This document shows positions 33,811-45,689 of a DNA stretch of 64,000 nt, in pieces (positions within the stretch are counted from its first letter, which is position 1; every line of letters begins with the position of its first letter). The notes below the pieces were generated by a model, which was not told the origin of the DNA, ran no database searches, and was given only the letters and a program-made list of their open reading frames with translations. Location: assembly GCA_036426205.1 (NCBI GenBank), contig CM071579.1:18917480-18981479 (forward strand), given 5' to 3'. A program made the translations under genes and the position numbers. The DNA comes from Ascaphus truei (Eukaryota > Chordata > Amphibia > Anura > Ascaphidae).

Positions 33811-33976
33811 GGGGCGGGACAGTATTTATAAGCTCGCTGGTATTAGGCAGCTGATGCAGTAGGGAGAAGCAATGATCCACGCCAGCAACACCCTCTTTCC
33901 CTCTGCTCCAGGGAGAAAGGGAGAGCTGGTTGCTGGTGAAGTCAGTGGTTTGGGGCTTCAGGTGAAGTCCGGGTAA
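33811..33976 (+). promoter_or_regulatory. Candidate TATA promoter with possible short first exon
   Basis: GGGGCGGGAC (33811-33820, GC box) is followed by TATTTATAAG (33823-33832, TATA-like). An ATG at 33872 opens a 34-codon frame ending TAA at 33974-33976, and CAG|GTGAAGT at 33961/33962 could serve as a splice donor within it. The peptide is not recognised. Short motif matches like these occur by chance, so this is only a candidate. Confidence 0.2.
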
Positions 33977-34838
33977 GGACCCCTTTTGCCCACCAATGCT
34001 ACAAGGTGTCTTTTGGTGCTGGAAGGTATCTGATGGAATCGAACCTTTTAGTAAGTTTGGGCGCTGCCTCAACACATCCAAAACTCTTCCCATCCTACTG
34101 TAAGCCTTCCTTTCTCATTTGCGAAGGACTGAGGAAACTGTGCTTTTGTTTAGACAGCTCTTTAGCAAACCCCAACATAGAAATTGGTGTAAGGCACCAT
34201 CAACAGTTTGCAGTCGAGGCTGAGAGGTCTACCAGGTCATTGGTGAGTCTTCCACCACAGTTTAATTACTAGGCACCGAGAAGGGAGGGTGGCTGTACCA
34301 GCAAACAAAAGAGCTATGGACAACCCTTACAAACATTGGCTGGAAAATAAAAAAAAAGTGACACATTCATTAGAATATCCATGCCCAAAGATTGGCGTGG
34401 CTACATCCTCTCCATATATAGTATGGTTGGCAGGACACCCAGCAGGAAAGCCTTCTCCATGGAGTTCTATAATAAAACTTGGCCACTTTTTTATTTTGTT
34501 TCCCGAAAATGAATGGTGTGCAAGATGAATTCACTGATCCAGTCCCCCATCTTTTGCTCTACCACACGGAGGCTTCCTGACTAAACGTCTCAAATACTAT
34601 GGCTCATGTCAGAATGTACATAGCGAGGATAGTTAGACACTTTGGCATTTCCCTACCACACAGTTTGTGACTTGCGATAACTCTTTCTAAATACCGTTCG
34701 ATTTGGCAGTGATTTTATCGAAACTACCTCAATAAGCCCCAAAGAGGTAAGCTATCTCCAAATATTTTTCTTCTTTATGTTATGTTGAGGAAGTTTAGTC
34801 CCTTTATTTAGGTGTGCAGCAAAGCCATGGATCTAAAA
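33977..34838. other. No gene recognised
   Basis: Unique-looking sequence with short frames only. Confidence 0.45.
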
Positions 34839-35726
34839 CAGTGTTTTTCAACAGGGGTTTCTAGGATCCTTGGGTACCCTGGCATCCCTAATGGGTTCCC
34901 TGTCATTTTCAGGTTATTTAAAATTGTACCAAATTCAGAAGAATCACGTGGTGCGGTGTCTGTGCTTGCTGCTGTGGGGGAAAGCTGTATGCTGTGTAAC
35001 TCACATGTTAGAATTCAGCTAAGTACTTTAGTTTTGCTGTTGTTGTTTAGATGCAATGTTGCATACTGTATGTCATCTAACATTTAAGCATAGCGAGCAT
35101 AGTAAAATTAGGCAGCGATGTTGGAGCTGCGCTGTTCAATCAACAGCATTTATATGACAGTTTAGTGTATCTAGAGTTCTTTGATCTCTAACATACCAGT
35201 GATCTCTACACCAGCACCTAAAACTTAAGGAATCATTGTGCAATATGTTTCAATTGGCTATTATCATATGATTGATTTGGATTGTAAATATATTATATGC
35301 CAGATAAAGTGGCATGTATGGCAAGCGAATAATAACTCATACCACTCACAACAAGTTCCAATTAAGAGCCAACAGCACCACGTGTTAAGATTTTTATATT
35401 AATATTTTATTCACTTATCACTTTAACACTTCATTTTCACGTAAGCATATATAATGTAAAAAATGGATTAGTTTGGTGTACACCAAGGTAATGTGCTTTC
35501 TGTAGCGAATTTGCTGACTTTGTATCAGTTTAATTCTCTAATTTGTAAGTAAAGGTTCCCTACAATGCATCTGATCTCACACACAATATTAGAGAGGGTT
35601 GGGGTTCCTTACAATGCATCTGATCTCAGACACTTACAATGCATCTGATCTCAGACACGCTATTAGAGAGGGTTGGGGTTATTATACAGTTTCTTAACTC
35701 CAAAAAGGTTAAAAAAAAAACCACTG
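34839..35726. mobile_element. Non-autonomous hAT element, 888 bp
   Basis: Ends CAGTGTTTTTCAACAGGGG and (complement) CAGTGGTTTTTTTTTAACC. Flanks ATCTAAAA (34831-34838) and ATCTAATA (35727-35734) match at 7 of 8. No transposase similarity inside. A short tandem duplication sits near the right end. Confidence 0.75.
35555..35690. repeat. Tandem duplications inside the hAT element
   Basis: TACAATGCATCTGATCTCA occurs three times and TATTAGAGAGGGTTGGGGTT (allowing one change) twice within 130 bp. Confidence 0.9.
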
Positions 35727-36227
35727 ATCTAATAATGAAATAAAGCTATATTAAAGGAAGCCTTTCATTTAGTCGTACCGTATGTCGCAAAAGACACTGT
35801 GTCCAAGTCAAGGCTAAGTTACAATGCAAGAAATGTGCGTAGGATCTCGAGGGGGGGGTGAGGTTGATATTATCTGGCAAATAAGAAACATTTTCTTATA
35901 TAAACTTTTCCTCTCTCTGTACAGATGAACATGCGCCACTGAGAAACATTGCCTCAATATGAAGCAGGAACATGGTGATCTTTGCATTTATTTTGTTTGT
36001 TTCCTAAATGGCAGGCCTCATTCTTATATTTTAAAAACACGACATTATCAGGAAGCCAGGGAAGGAAGATGCATTTCCTGTTATCGGATAGGAACCTCTT
36101 GGCCTACGCAATAAGCTGCGAGGCCGTCTTCCCCTAGGGAACAGCTCAGCTCTATTCAAATGGGACTAAAATCTTCTCTAGCGTGGGGGAAGTGGCTTCA
36201 CAGCATATTGAATAGGGGTCTTAATAA
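35727..36227. other. No gene recognised
   Basis: No supported feature. Confidence 0.45.
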
Positions 36228-36740
36228 TAACGTAATAACTTTATTTAGAAAGCGCCTTTCTCCCAATGGGACTAAAAGCGTTTCACAGTTGCAAAAAGGG
36301 AAAAAAAAAAAAAGAATTAAGGTTATAAAAGAGATCAAACACAAGGAAAGATACAATACAGGATGGGACGACACTGTAGCTATTAAATGCCGGTGGATCG
36401 TTAATTAAATGCCTGGGTAAGTAAGTGGGTCTGAGCCTGTTTGTATAGATTCCCAGAGAGGGGGACTCTTGAGCTATACGAGGCAGATTGTTCCATAGAG
36501 TGGGAGCAGCGTGGCTGAGAGCTCGGGCGCCAAAGGAAGTCACGGAGATTCTGGGAAATGTTAGGCGTCCTTCACCTGCAGATGGAAGTGAGTGAATGGG
36601 AGTGCAGGGAACTGGAAGCTCTCTCAGATAGCTGGAACCCTGGTCATGTAGGGATTTGTACGTCACAAAGCCAATCTTTAAATAAATTCACCATTTTACA
36701 AGCAGCCAGTTCAGAGAACGCAGAGCAGGTGTCATGTGGC
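36228..36740 (-). mobile_element. Non-LTR retrotransposon (CR1/L2 group) 3' end
   Basis: On the minus strand a frame reads GARALSHAAPTLWNNLPR followed by an SPSLGIYTNRL segment, which corresponds to the 'LWNSLP...S...F...L' C-terminus of CR1/L2-group ORF2 proteins. It is followed by a 3' UTR ending in AATAAAGTTATTACG. Only the last part of ORF2 is left, as usual for 5'-truncated LINE copies. Confidence 0.7.
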
Positions 36741-37101
36741 AACAACGGGTCTGGTTGGCTAGTGGGTTATTAAACTGCAACAGTACCACTCGAGGAACTA
36801 TAGCATGGACACTCCCAATGCGAGTTTCCGTGCAATGGTGCCCCAATCGAAACTATCGTAGTTTAATGAATAACCCCTGTAACCCTTTGATTGCCCCGAG
36901 AGGTAGTGACTACCAAGGAATTTCAACGTTAAAAAAAAATAAGAATAATAAATGAATCAGTTTATATTTAATTGATTATATATGCCACTGTCGTTACTTC
37001 ACTTTTGTCCTCTGCAGGGAGGGAGAGAAATGTTAATACTAGTTTGCGATGTAGGTACACTCCCTGTTCCTGTGGTTGGACACAGATTTGTAATTTAAGG
37101 T
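36741..37101. other. No gene recognised
   Basis: Unique-looking sequence with no supported feature. Confidence 0.45.
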
Positions 37102-37477
37102 TTAAAGCTGCATCCCAAGCAATATCCTCAATGTATGTGCTTTATTTAAATTAAATCAGTTCTGTACTATGAGAAAATACTTGTAGCGTTTTTTTAAAAT
37201 ACAACTCTGAATTACATTTTAATGTAGTTATTCTAATGTAACCAGCCTTTTTTGTTTGTATAGCAACCGTTTACAAAGTCACAAACACTAGGTCAACACT
37301 CCTCTGCAGCCATTTAGTGAACCCCACAAGCAAAATCTTCGCTGATCGATCACAGGAGAACGGATCGATCGGCCACGTTGCTAATTACCTATCGTTGTGT
37401 GGATTGTCTTGATGCGCATATTAAAGGGGGTGAAAAAAAAATGTTAAAAAACCCGGCACCTCTGACTGCAGCTTTAA
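37102..37477. repeat. MITE family B
   Basis: TTAAAGCTGCATCCCAAGC at the left and GACTGCAGCTTTAA at the right, with the shared body (CATTTAGTGAACCCC, CGATCACAGGAGAACGGATC) between. It lacks the GAAACGGGCTCTGGCACACC-type block of the longer copies. Confidence 0.8.
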
Positions 37478-37838
37478 GGCGTTTTCCTGAAACACAGGGA
37501 CCTTTTCTTTCCCAGACATGAATAGCAGGAGTTGTATATGTTATTTAAAAAATACCCGTTTGTAATCATATTCTGCAACAGCCTGGAAACGGGCGACTGC
37601 ACGAGAGTTACACCCGACTACAAAACGACCAATCTCTTCTTATTGGATGACCACGATGCAGCAGTGGAATCGATACGCAGGCGGGTTGCATTTCAGTGTT
37701 AGGTGCGCAGGACGGACGGCTGAGATCCGAGAAGGCAATGAAGCTTGAAACAAGTTTTCTCCGTGCGATCCCTCCAAGGAGCGTTTTAGCATTGGCTCCA
37801 ATTGCTAAAGCTGTAATGTTCACAGACATTGCTCATGC
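37478..37838. other. No gene recognised
   Basis: No supported feature. Confidence 0.45.
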
Positions 37839-38201
37839 CAGGGGTGCTCAACTCCAGTCCATAAGCCCCCCCTAACAGGTCAGGTTTTCAGGATATTCCT
37901 GCTTCAGCAGAGGTGGCTCAATCAGTATCTGCTTCAGCACAGGTGTCTCAATCAGTTTCTGCTTCTGCACAGGTGGCTCAATCAGTTTTTACTTCAGCAC
38001 AGGTGGCTCAATCAGTTTCTACTTCAGCACAGGTGACTCAATCAGTTTCTGCTTCAGCACAGGTGGCTCAATCAGTTTCTGCTTCAGCACAGGTGGTTCA
38101 GAGGCTCAGTCTGATTGAGCCACCTGTGATGCAGCTGGGATATCCTGAAAACCTGACCTGTTGGGGGGAGGGGGCTTGGAGACTGGAGTTGAGCGGCTCT
38201 G
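37839..38201. repeat. Family A hAT MITE with seven tandem arm units
   Basis: Ends CAGGGGTGCTCAACTCC and GGAGTTGAGCGGCTCTG; flanks GCTCATGC (37831-37838) and GCTCATGT (38202-38209) match at 7 of 8. The left arm carries seven 30-bp units of the CTTCAGCACAGGTGGCTCAA type; the right arm has one. As 30 is a multiple of 3, an artefactual frame with a 10-residue repeat runs through it. Confidence 0.93.
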
Positions 38202-39059
38202 GCTCATGTAACCACACACAGACCCCACACACAGCTACCTCGCCATGTGCAGCTTCTCATTGGCGGGGCTGCAATCGCTCACAGTCACTTGCATAGCTGC
38301 TTGCTTTTTGCACATTAACCCAGCTGCGATTTTAAGTTTGTTCACACACTAGGGATTCCATCATTAGTATTAACAAAGGCACGGGGGCAGTTGAAGTTCA
38401 CCTCCTATTCAGATGTGAGTGACAGGAGGGTAGTGCCAACCACACAAAGAGCTATTACATGAGAATACGTGATTGCCCCGACACTTTCTATGCACACGAG
38501 ACCTGTGCTCTCCTCTGAAACATTAGGAGACAATTAATCCCCCCCCCCCAAAAAAATCATTAAAAACCTGCAGTCAATAATTATACAGTATTATTTTGCT
38601 TAGATCATAAATAACTTGAGAGCTTATCTTTGCAACGGCTTTTCATTAGATTCAGATATTATTCCAATGTGCCCTTGCATTTACAGTTACACTTGCAAGC
38701 AGTGTCATAGCATTATAGTGAAATCCTGCAGATATTCTGATAAATGGTGGTGTACCGCTGCACCCAACCGAAAATGTCCCGTGTAATTGTATTCAATTAC
38801 AAATGTAAAAAATCGGATTGCCAGGAAAGATACAGTACTTTGACATCTCCATGTCGTCAAATTATGACTGTGCGCTTCATGAAACATCTTAATTCCCTCT
38901 CTGCTAGTCTGACGTACCCTGTAGAGGAGGGGTACACTGGGTGTGCTTATGCTATTCAGGGTCCACAGGTTGGTATGGATATTTTATTGTTTAATCTGAA
39001 CCTGGGAATCACTTAGAGCAGGAGGAGGTCAGGCTGCAAAAAATAAATGCGTCAGTCAA
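38202..39059. other. No gene recognised
   Basis: AT-rich unique-looking sequence; no supported feature. Confidence 0.45.
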
Positions 39060-39655
39060 TCATTCCTGGCTTCCGATCAAATCCCGCATCTCACACTCCA
39101 TTCTTCTCCTCACTTTTAAAGCTTTACACTCTTCTGCCCCTCCTTATATCTCAGCCCTAATTTCTCGTTATGCACCATCCCAACTCTTGCGTTCTGCTCA
39201 AGGATGTTTTCTTTCTACCCCCTTTGTATCTAAAGCCCTCTCCGCCTTAAACCTTTCTCACTGACTGCCCCACACCTCTGGAATTCCCTTCCCCTCAATA
39301 CCCGACTAGCACCCTCTCTATACACCTTTAAGACCCACCTTCAGACACACCTGCTTAAGGAAGGATATGAGTAGCACTGTGGCTAGTACTATACACGATA
39401 CATAAAGCTTGGCCCACTGCAGACGCACTTATCAGAACGCCCTCCTACTGTCTCTGTACGTTCTTCCTACCAACCAATTAGATTGTAAGTTCTTCGGAGC
39501 AAGGACGCCTTTTCTTAAATGTTACTTTTATGTCTGAAGCTCTTATTCCCATGATCTGTTATTTGTATTATTTGTTATTCATATGATTGTCACGTGTATT
39601 ACTACCGTGAAGCGCAATGTACATTAATGGCGCTATATAAATAAAGACATACATA
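39060..39655 (+). mobile_element. L2-like LINE 3' end
   Basis: The + strand near 39270-39370 encodes a C-terminus reading LWNSLPLN, RLAPSLYTFKTHLQTHL and a stop after KEGYE, the typical end of L2/CR1-group ORF2. The 3' UTR contains AGATTGTAAG and ends GGCGCTATATAAATAAAG followed by (ACAT)n, the tail that also occurs inverted at 52331-52495. Confidence 0.8.
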
Positions 39656-39662
39656 CATTAAG

Positions 39663-39795
39663 AATACTAGCATAGCCATCCCATCATTGAGGGGAACACA
39701 AGCATAGCGACCCCATCATTTAGGGGAACACTAGCATAGCCAGCCAATCATTTAGGGGAACACTAGCATAGCCAGCAAGCCAGTCATTTAGGGGA
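39663..39795. repeat. ~36-bp tandem repeat, 4 copies
   Basis: Unit GAACACTAGCATAGCCA-(G/T)CC-A-TCATTTAGGG repeated four times with small changes. Confidence 0.92.
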
Positions 39796-39984
39796 CACCA
39801 GTGTAGTCTTCCATTGACAAGCACTGGGGATAAGGACATTTTTAGCTGGGAAATTAGTGTAACAATTATACCTCTTCCTTTTGAATATTAGGGAATGTGT
39901 AAGTGTACCTCTTCTATCAGATTGCTGCTTCTAACAGCCCCTGTGTGTCTGTGTGCAGGGTCCCATCCTACCTGTGCAACCAGA

Positions 39985-40142
39985 AACACCCCCTGAGGAA
40001 CACCACCCAAAGCCAGCCAATCAGTGAGGGGAACACAACTCAAACCAGCCAATCAGGGAGCGGAACACCACACAAAGCCAGCCAATCAGAGAGCAGAACA
40101 CCACGCAAAGCCAGCCAATCAGGAAGGGGAACACCACGCATC
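39985..40142. repeat. ~36-bp tandem repeat with CCAAT boxes, 4 copies
   Basis: Unit CCAGCCAATCAG-N-GAGNGGAACACCAC repeated four times. Each unit holds AGCCAATCAG, the NF-Y (CCAAT) core with preferred flanks. Confidence 0.9.
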
Positions 40143-40314
40143 ATAGTAACAATCCTGTTGCTCTCTGGTTCCAGTAACATTGAGAAATAAACATCACATG
40201 ATCTTACCGCTTAATGTGTCGGCGCTGGAGCACACGGAATGCGTACGCAGTGCGCTGCTGATGTACCCAGTTACAAATATACAACACAGCAGCTCTCCAC
40301 ATATTTCTTACAAG

Positions 40315-42177
40315 TGTAACGGGTATTCCCCCCCCCAATCGCAGATATAGTGTGGGGTGCAAGGAACATACGGTGTTACCATAGGTGTGGTGCGTTACCT
40401 GTTGGCTCGCAGGAGGGCTGAGCTTCCGCCACGGGGAACCTGGGGCAATTATACTAGGGGTAACCACTTACTCAATTCAGCGCCTCCACCTGCGATGGCT
40501 CCCACCAGAGGGGGAGTGGTTCCTCGCAGGACAATCAATAATACCATACACAGTGATTTATATATTAACTAATACCATTTACTGGGAACAGCATATAACA
40601 CATCATCACATTAATACCATAACATATCAGAACAGGTGTCCCTCTCTCGAGGAGACACTTACTGCGACGTCCAGCAGGACGCTTCCCCAACACCAGGTGA
40701 TCCCACCCAGTGTCCAATGAACCCCACCCAATGTCCCGCACTCTTGCAGAGAGAGTCAATGGGTGACTGCGCAGTCACTATTTATACTAAGGGCCCGTTG
40801 GTGCACTTATGACTGTATGGTACCTGCCGAGCACTCCGGTACTCGGATCAGCAACTGGCTTCGCAAAGGGTCAGACGTGTGATGAATCCGTCTGATCCTC
40901 CAACCGAACTCCTTTGTACGCAGACCACCAGGGCGGTCTCCCTCTGGAATAGTCTCTGCGGACCCCAACGTGGGTCCGAACCGCTTCACAGGAACCGCAG
41001 CGTCTGCTGTGTCCCTGTCTAATCTAAGTGGCACTAACGTGACAGGAATCCTAACCTAGGGCCTGTCCCTGTAGTGCAGCAACCTGTAGTGGCTTGGGGA
41101 ACTCCTATGGGCCTGCCGGGGTAATGACTTATCCCACTCCCCTAACTACCCAAGTCCCTCGGCCTCACTACTATATAACTAGTCCCAGCACCTACAGCAG
41201 CAAGCTGTAGCTCACTGGAGGTTGGCAGTCAACGTGCTGCGCAACAAGGTGCCTGCCTGTCAGACCTCACAGCACTGCCCGCCGTGACTCTGACAATGCA
41301 GCACTACACTGAGGGCAGCGTCCCTATCTTGGGCCTCCCTCAGCACTTACCCACTAACCTAGTGGGGAGTTGGGGCCTACGTTGGGGTGTGAGTACCTAT
41401 ATGGGGCAGGAGCTGCACTCGCTCCCCACACCCTTCCTTCCCTCACAGCTCCCTGACTCCAACTCTCTGTAACCTTCCTTTCCCAGCTCCCACTAATGTA
41501 AGTGGCAGGGTCCCTAACCTGAGGGCTGCCCCTGGCAACACTCACCTTACTGGGGAGCTGAGCTATCTCGAGCCCTGGGGGTGCTGGCCTAGTACAGGGA
41601 GTCCTGGACTCCTGTACCCTACCTCCTTCCCTGGGCTGCTCCGGTCTCTGACTGCTCTAACGTGCTGCAAGCCCGCCAAATGTATCTCTTTTCTCAGGGG
41701 TCTCCTAAGCCCTATTGGCTCCCTGGTGTCACATGGGGCTCGCAAAGGCTCTTGGGATATATAGTCCCAGCTCAGAGCCTTCCCTGGTAGGCTAGGGGTT
41801 CGCGGGCTTTTCCCTACCTTCACTGCGCTTGCGCAAGCTTTTCCGGGCTGCCTCGACCTTCCCTCAGCTCTCCCTGCTCTCGCGCGAGCTATCCCTGTCT
41901 CGGGGGCTTTCCCTGCGCCTACGCGTCCCTGCGCATGCGCAACAGTGTCCTCAATGGCGGCGCCCTGCTTGTCCGGCCGCCGGGACCTTAGAGACGCGAT
42001 CGCGGCCTTAGCAACCGCCCGATCGCGTCCCCGGCAACCGGCCGCAGGCAGGAGAAGCCGCGCTGCTCCCTGCTCCAGCCCCCACCCTTGGAAGCAGCCG
42101 TCGGGTCTGTCGGCACCCGCGACCGAGCTGCTCAAGGGGAGGGGGGTCTCCAGGAGCCACGGGAGCTCCAGGCTACA
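40315..42177 (-). mobile_element. Probable solo LTR, 1.86 kb
   Basis: Plus-strand ends are TGTAACGGGTATTCC and CCAGGCTACA, with 4-bp flanking repeats CAAG at 40311-40314 and 42178-42181. The segment is GC-rich throughout, unlike both flanks. Minus orientation is suggested by TATAAATAG on the minus strand (40783-40791) placed about 470 bp from the element's 3' end. A perfect palindrome GTGACTGCGCAGTCAC lies beside it (40763-40778). No gag/pol is attached. The family cannot be named from the LTR alone. Confidence 0.6.
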
Positions 42178-43361
42178 CAAGATACATTCTAAAATAGATT
42201 TACCATATGTCTGTGGGAAAATTGTAACGAAGGATATAATTATTTGATGTTGACATGAATGTGCTTTGCACAGAGATCATAATTAAGTGACTGAGCGAGC
42301 ACTTTGTTTTCTCTGAACTGGTAGAAGGGAGGAAGTGCTTGAAACCATCAATATTCTTGACAGGCCCATCTTTTTTTCTACTCTCTCTCAACCTTTTATG
42401 AATAAGGCCTCTAAAAAAAAAAAGATGTGTCCTAGTTAAAGGAATGCTGTCATGGCAAAGCTGTCAACAGCCAAAGCAACGAGCCCGAGATCAAAGTGAA
42501 GTGAAAGAGACAATTGGCTATTAAAATGGTACCCACTGCCCTCCAAAAAATAGAAGTGTCAGCCACCTCTCTCACTGCAATCAACGTTCAGGTTACCTGG
42601 GCAGAGGAAAGCCTGTTAACACTCCGAATGCCAGATGGAGCGAGGCACCAGAGCCCCTTGTGCCAAAGCGCCGTCACTTGACCGCTCTTGAAGGTGGTCA
42701 TTGGGACAACGGCGACCCTTAACCCGGAAACGGAAGAGTCCTCCTCTTCCATTTTCCTTCACTACAGATCGCGGCCCTGCGCTTCATGGGAACGCCGGAC
42801 ACGATCGAAGCTTGAACGAACAACGGTTTTCCTTGGCCATGACGTAACCACCACGTAATGGGGTCCCCAGAAGTGTCAAACACAGTGACTATGTTTCGGA
42901 GCGCCCAAAGGGTTATAGCAGGAGTGGATATTCTGCAACTTTCTGATACGTGGCCAGCAATTAAGAAACACTGTAGAAAGATCTGCCATTTTTAAGGGGC
43001 TTTATAAACTGACCCCCCACTTAGTGCTTGAGCTCTGAAGACGACAGCTCATGTAACCAAACATAGTGGTTTATACACATTAAACGTCAATAGTGCCGAT
43101 TCGGGCATTATTGCAAGGAAATGTACCTTGAAGTCAAAAGCAGTTTGCGTGGGATAGTGCCCCGTATGGCACTATTGCAGTCTAATGAACTTAAGCAACT
43201 CAAGGTGACGAATGTTGGGGTCTAATTTCATTGCTGTGGTATAGTACAGTGCAAGGAACATATGGAGCAAATTCTAGTCTAATAGATCTATGTTTCTTTC
43301 TGTAGACAAGAGCGATGTGATAGGGACAAATTGCAACGGTATTTGGAATGTATGCCCTATA
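42178..43361. other. No gene or repeat recognised; ordinary unique sequence
   Basis: About 1.2 kb of balanced composition without repeats. It holds homeodomain-type ATAATTAAG (42281 region) and other short motifs of uncertain value. Candidate single-copy non-coding DNA. Confidence 0.4.
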
Positions 43362-43565
43362 CCGGGGGGGGCTCAGCTCCAGCCCTCAATACCACCCAAC
43401 AGGTCAGGTTTTAAGGATATCCCAGCTTCAGCACAGGTGGTTTAAGTAGTCTCAGCTTCAGCACAGAAGACTGAGCCACTGATTGAGACACCTGTGCTGA
43501 AGCTGGGATATCCTTACAACCTGACCTGTTGGGGACCTTGAGGACTGGATTCGAGCGCCCCGGCC
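43362..43565. repeat. hAT-type foldback MITE (family A)
   Basis: Ends are GC-rich inverted repeats around GGGGGGGCTC and GAGCGCCCCGG. Flanks GCCCTATA (43354-43361) and GCCGTATA (43566-43573) match at 7 of 8. Two arm units on the left. Confidence 0.88.
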
Positions 43566-43592
43566 GCCGTATACACATAAATATTTAATTGA

Positions 43593-44099
43593 CAATGCTG
43601 CAGACCAAACAAAATCCTACAGTGCATGTGTTGTTTTTATTTATTTTTGTAATAAATCAGTTCTGTACAATGAGAAAATACTTGTGGCATTAAAAAAAAA
43701 AAATTTGAATTACATTTTTAATGTATTATAATGTAACAAGCATTTTTGTTTCCATAGCAACCATTTACAAAGTCTCATCCCCTTCCTCTTCTGAAACAGG
43801 CTCTGGCACACCCCTTTTTGAGCCCTGCCCTATCTCTAGCAGTGCACCAATTGTATCTAGTGACTGGCTGTTCACATGATCTTCCCCACAGAAATTTGCA
43901 TCTTGATCCTCTTCAGCTGCATTTACAGCCATTTAGTGAGCCCCCGAGCCGAATCTTCGCCGACCGATCACAGGAGAACGAATCGATCGGCAATTTAGCT
44001 AATTACGTATCATTATGTGGATTGTATTGATGCGCATATTAAAGGGTTATTTTTTATTTATTTGTTAATTTAAACGGCAGCTTGGACTGCTGCTTTAAA
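43593..44099. repeat. MITE family B, full length
   Basis: Starts GCTGCAGACCAAAC and ends GGCAGCTTGGACTGCTGCTTTAA (GGCAGCTTGGAC / TGCTGCTTTAA), with the body shared by the 19190 copy, including GGCTCTGGCACACCCC and TCTAGTGACTGGC. Confidence 0.82.
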
Positions 44100-44691
44100 C
44101 CGACATAAAACATGAAAATAACAGTAAAACAAAGCGGTTATGTTGAAGGAAACAATCAGAGATTCTGCTCCAGCTTTTAAAGAGCACAGATTGTAATTCG
44201 GGGAGAGAGTTTGCGTAATCAGGTTTTGGCAGCAGGGAATTGAGAAGACGTGCAGCCTGTGTGCGCCTGGCTATTACCCCAGCAGCTCGCTATTATTTCA
44301 TTCTACTTTTCATAGTGCTTTAGTGTCAGGGGGTTTGTTTCTAAGGTTCGGAACAGTAATACGCTGACTTTTACAATGTGTATCTATTGAAGTCTCAGCT
44401 TTGGTTGTAAAATACAAGGTTCTTGTTATAATTTGTATAGGGAATTTAAACAAAAGCACGTTTTATTTTTCATCATTTTGTTGTATTTTTAACAGGAAGC
44501 CAGTGATGTGCAGCTTGGATAGAAAGTAACTCCTAATATTGCCACCGACATTCTGATCATCTTTCCTGAGCGGTCCATTCGTTGCAAAGTTCACTGGTGT
44601 TATTGACTCTTTTTTTAAACCAAGGTGGCAGCTGTTGATCATATGCAGCTACCAAACTATTTGCTGCTGTGTACCTGGGGCTGGCATATTA
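44100..44691. other. No gene recognised
   Basis: AT-rich unique-looking sequence; no supported feature. Confidence 0.45.
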
Positions 44692-44699
44692 CACCAAAC

Positions 44700-45049
44700 C
44701 AGGGGCGGAATAGGCTATAGAGCGTTTGGGCTTGCCCCGGTGAGCCGGTGCTGCAGGCCATTCCCAGTGGTTCCCCAGCAGCGGCAGCCGGCGGTTTCCC
44801 TGCTCCCAATGCAGCGGCCCATCGGTCACCAACCATTTGGCCAGTTGGGTCCAACTTCCGCTAAGCAGAGTAGGGAGCTGCGGAGTCCCCAGACCGGATC
44901 AGCATTGAGAAGACCTCCTCCCGCCAAGGTAAGATTGTTGGGGTGGTGTCACTTACCTTCTCCAGAGCGGCATGTCCTGGCGCTGCGATGTAGGATGGTC
45001 AGTATGAGACAAATCGCCCAGGCCGATATTTCTCTGCAATCCGCCCCTG
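44700..45049. mobile_element. hAT MITE, 350 bp
   Basis: Ends CAGGGGCGGAAT and (complement) CAGGGGCGGATT. Flanks CACCAAAC (44692-44699) and CACCTAAC (45050-45057) match at 7 of 8 bases. No ORF. It is a different hAT family from family A. Confidence 0.88.
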
Positions 45050-45279
45050 CACCTAACAATTCACATATTAGCCTCTTTTTTAACCTGGTCCATCTGGTTC
45101 TTTGAAAGATAAGGATTTATAATACTGTACTGATATCCATAGAGCCCACTGTCACTGCTAGCAAGCCACTTGCGTGATTAGATCTTTGAGGTGAGGCTTT
45201 CCCAGTGGCTGGTTGGCAACCTTTAGCCCAGGGGGCAAGCCCAACGAACCGGCCCAAGAACAAGGTGCCCCAAACACCA

Positions 45280-45550
45280 TATACACAGATGCACACACCA
45301 GATACGCGTATCATACACAGGTGCACAGACCAGATACACGCACCATACACAAACACACCATAGACACACAGTACAAATATACAATAAAACACGCATACCA
45401 TGTACATTTTCACACACCACCTATGCAGACACGAGATGCAGGCAGCGTGAACAAACACTATATATGTCCTTATCACACACATATACCATGTATCACACAT
45501 ACTATGCATGTATTATATACACATACACACATAACACATACAGATGTACT
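45280..45550. repeat. Cryptic CA-rich repeat
   Basis: Irregular ACACAC / ATACAC / CACCATACAC motifs (e.g. repeats of CAGATACACGCACC-like units) without a fixed period. Confidence 0.75.
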
Positions 45551-45689
45551 GTGACACACTTTATTGTATCAGGTGGTGCGTTACAACGGGTGAGATAACA
45601 CGTTAGTCCCGCTGCACCTTTTACAAAAACAGTATGTTTACTCAAAACCAGTCTTTTCTTAAATACCTAATAGGGTTCATATTAACCAA

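Noticed and set aside
37913..38296. 127-codon ORF with 10-residue Ser/Gln repeats
   Set aside because: Created by the 30-bp arm units of a hAT MITE and continuing past its end by chance.
41563..42180. 205-codon minus-strand ORF
   Set aside because: GC-rich LTR sequence with no recognised domain; open frames are expected at this composition.
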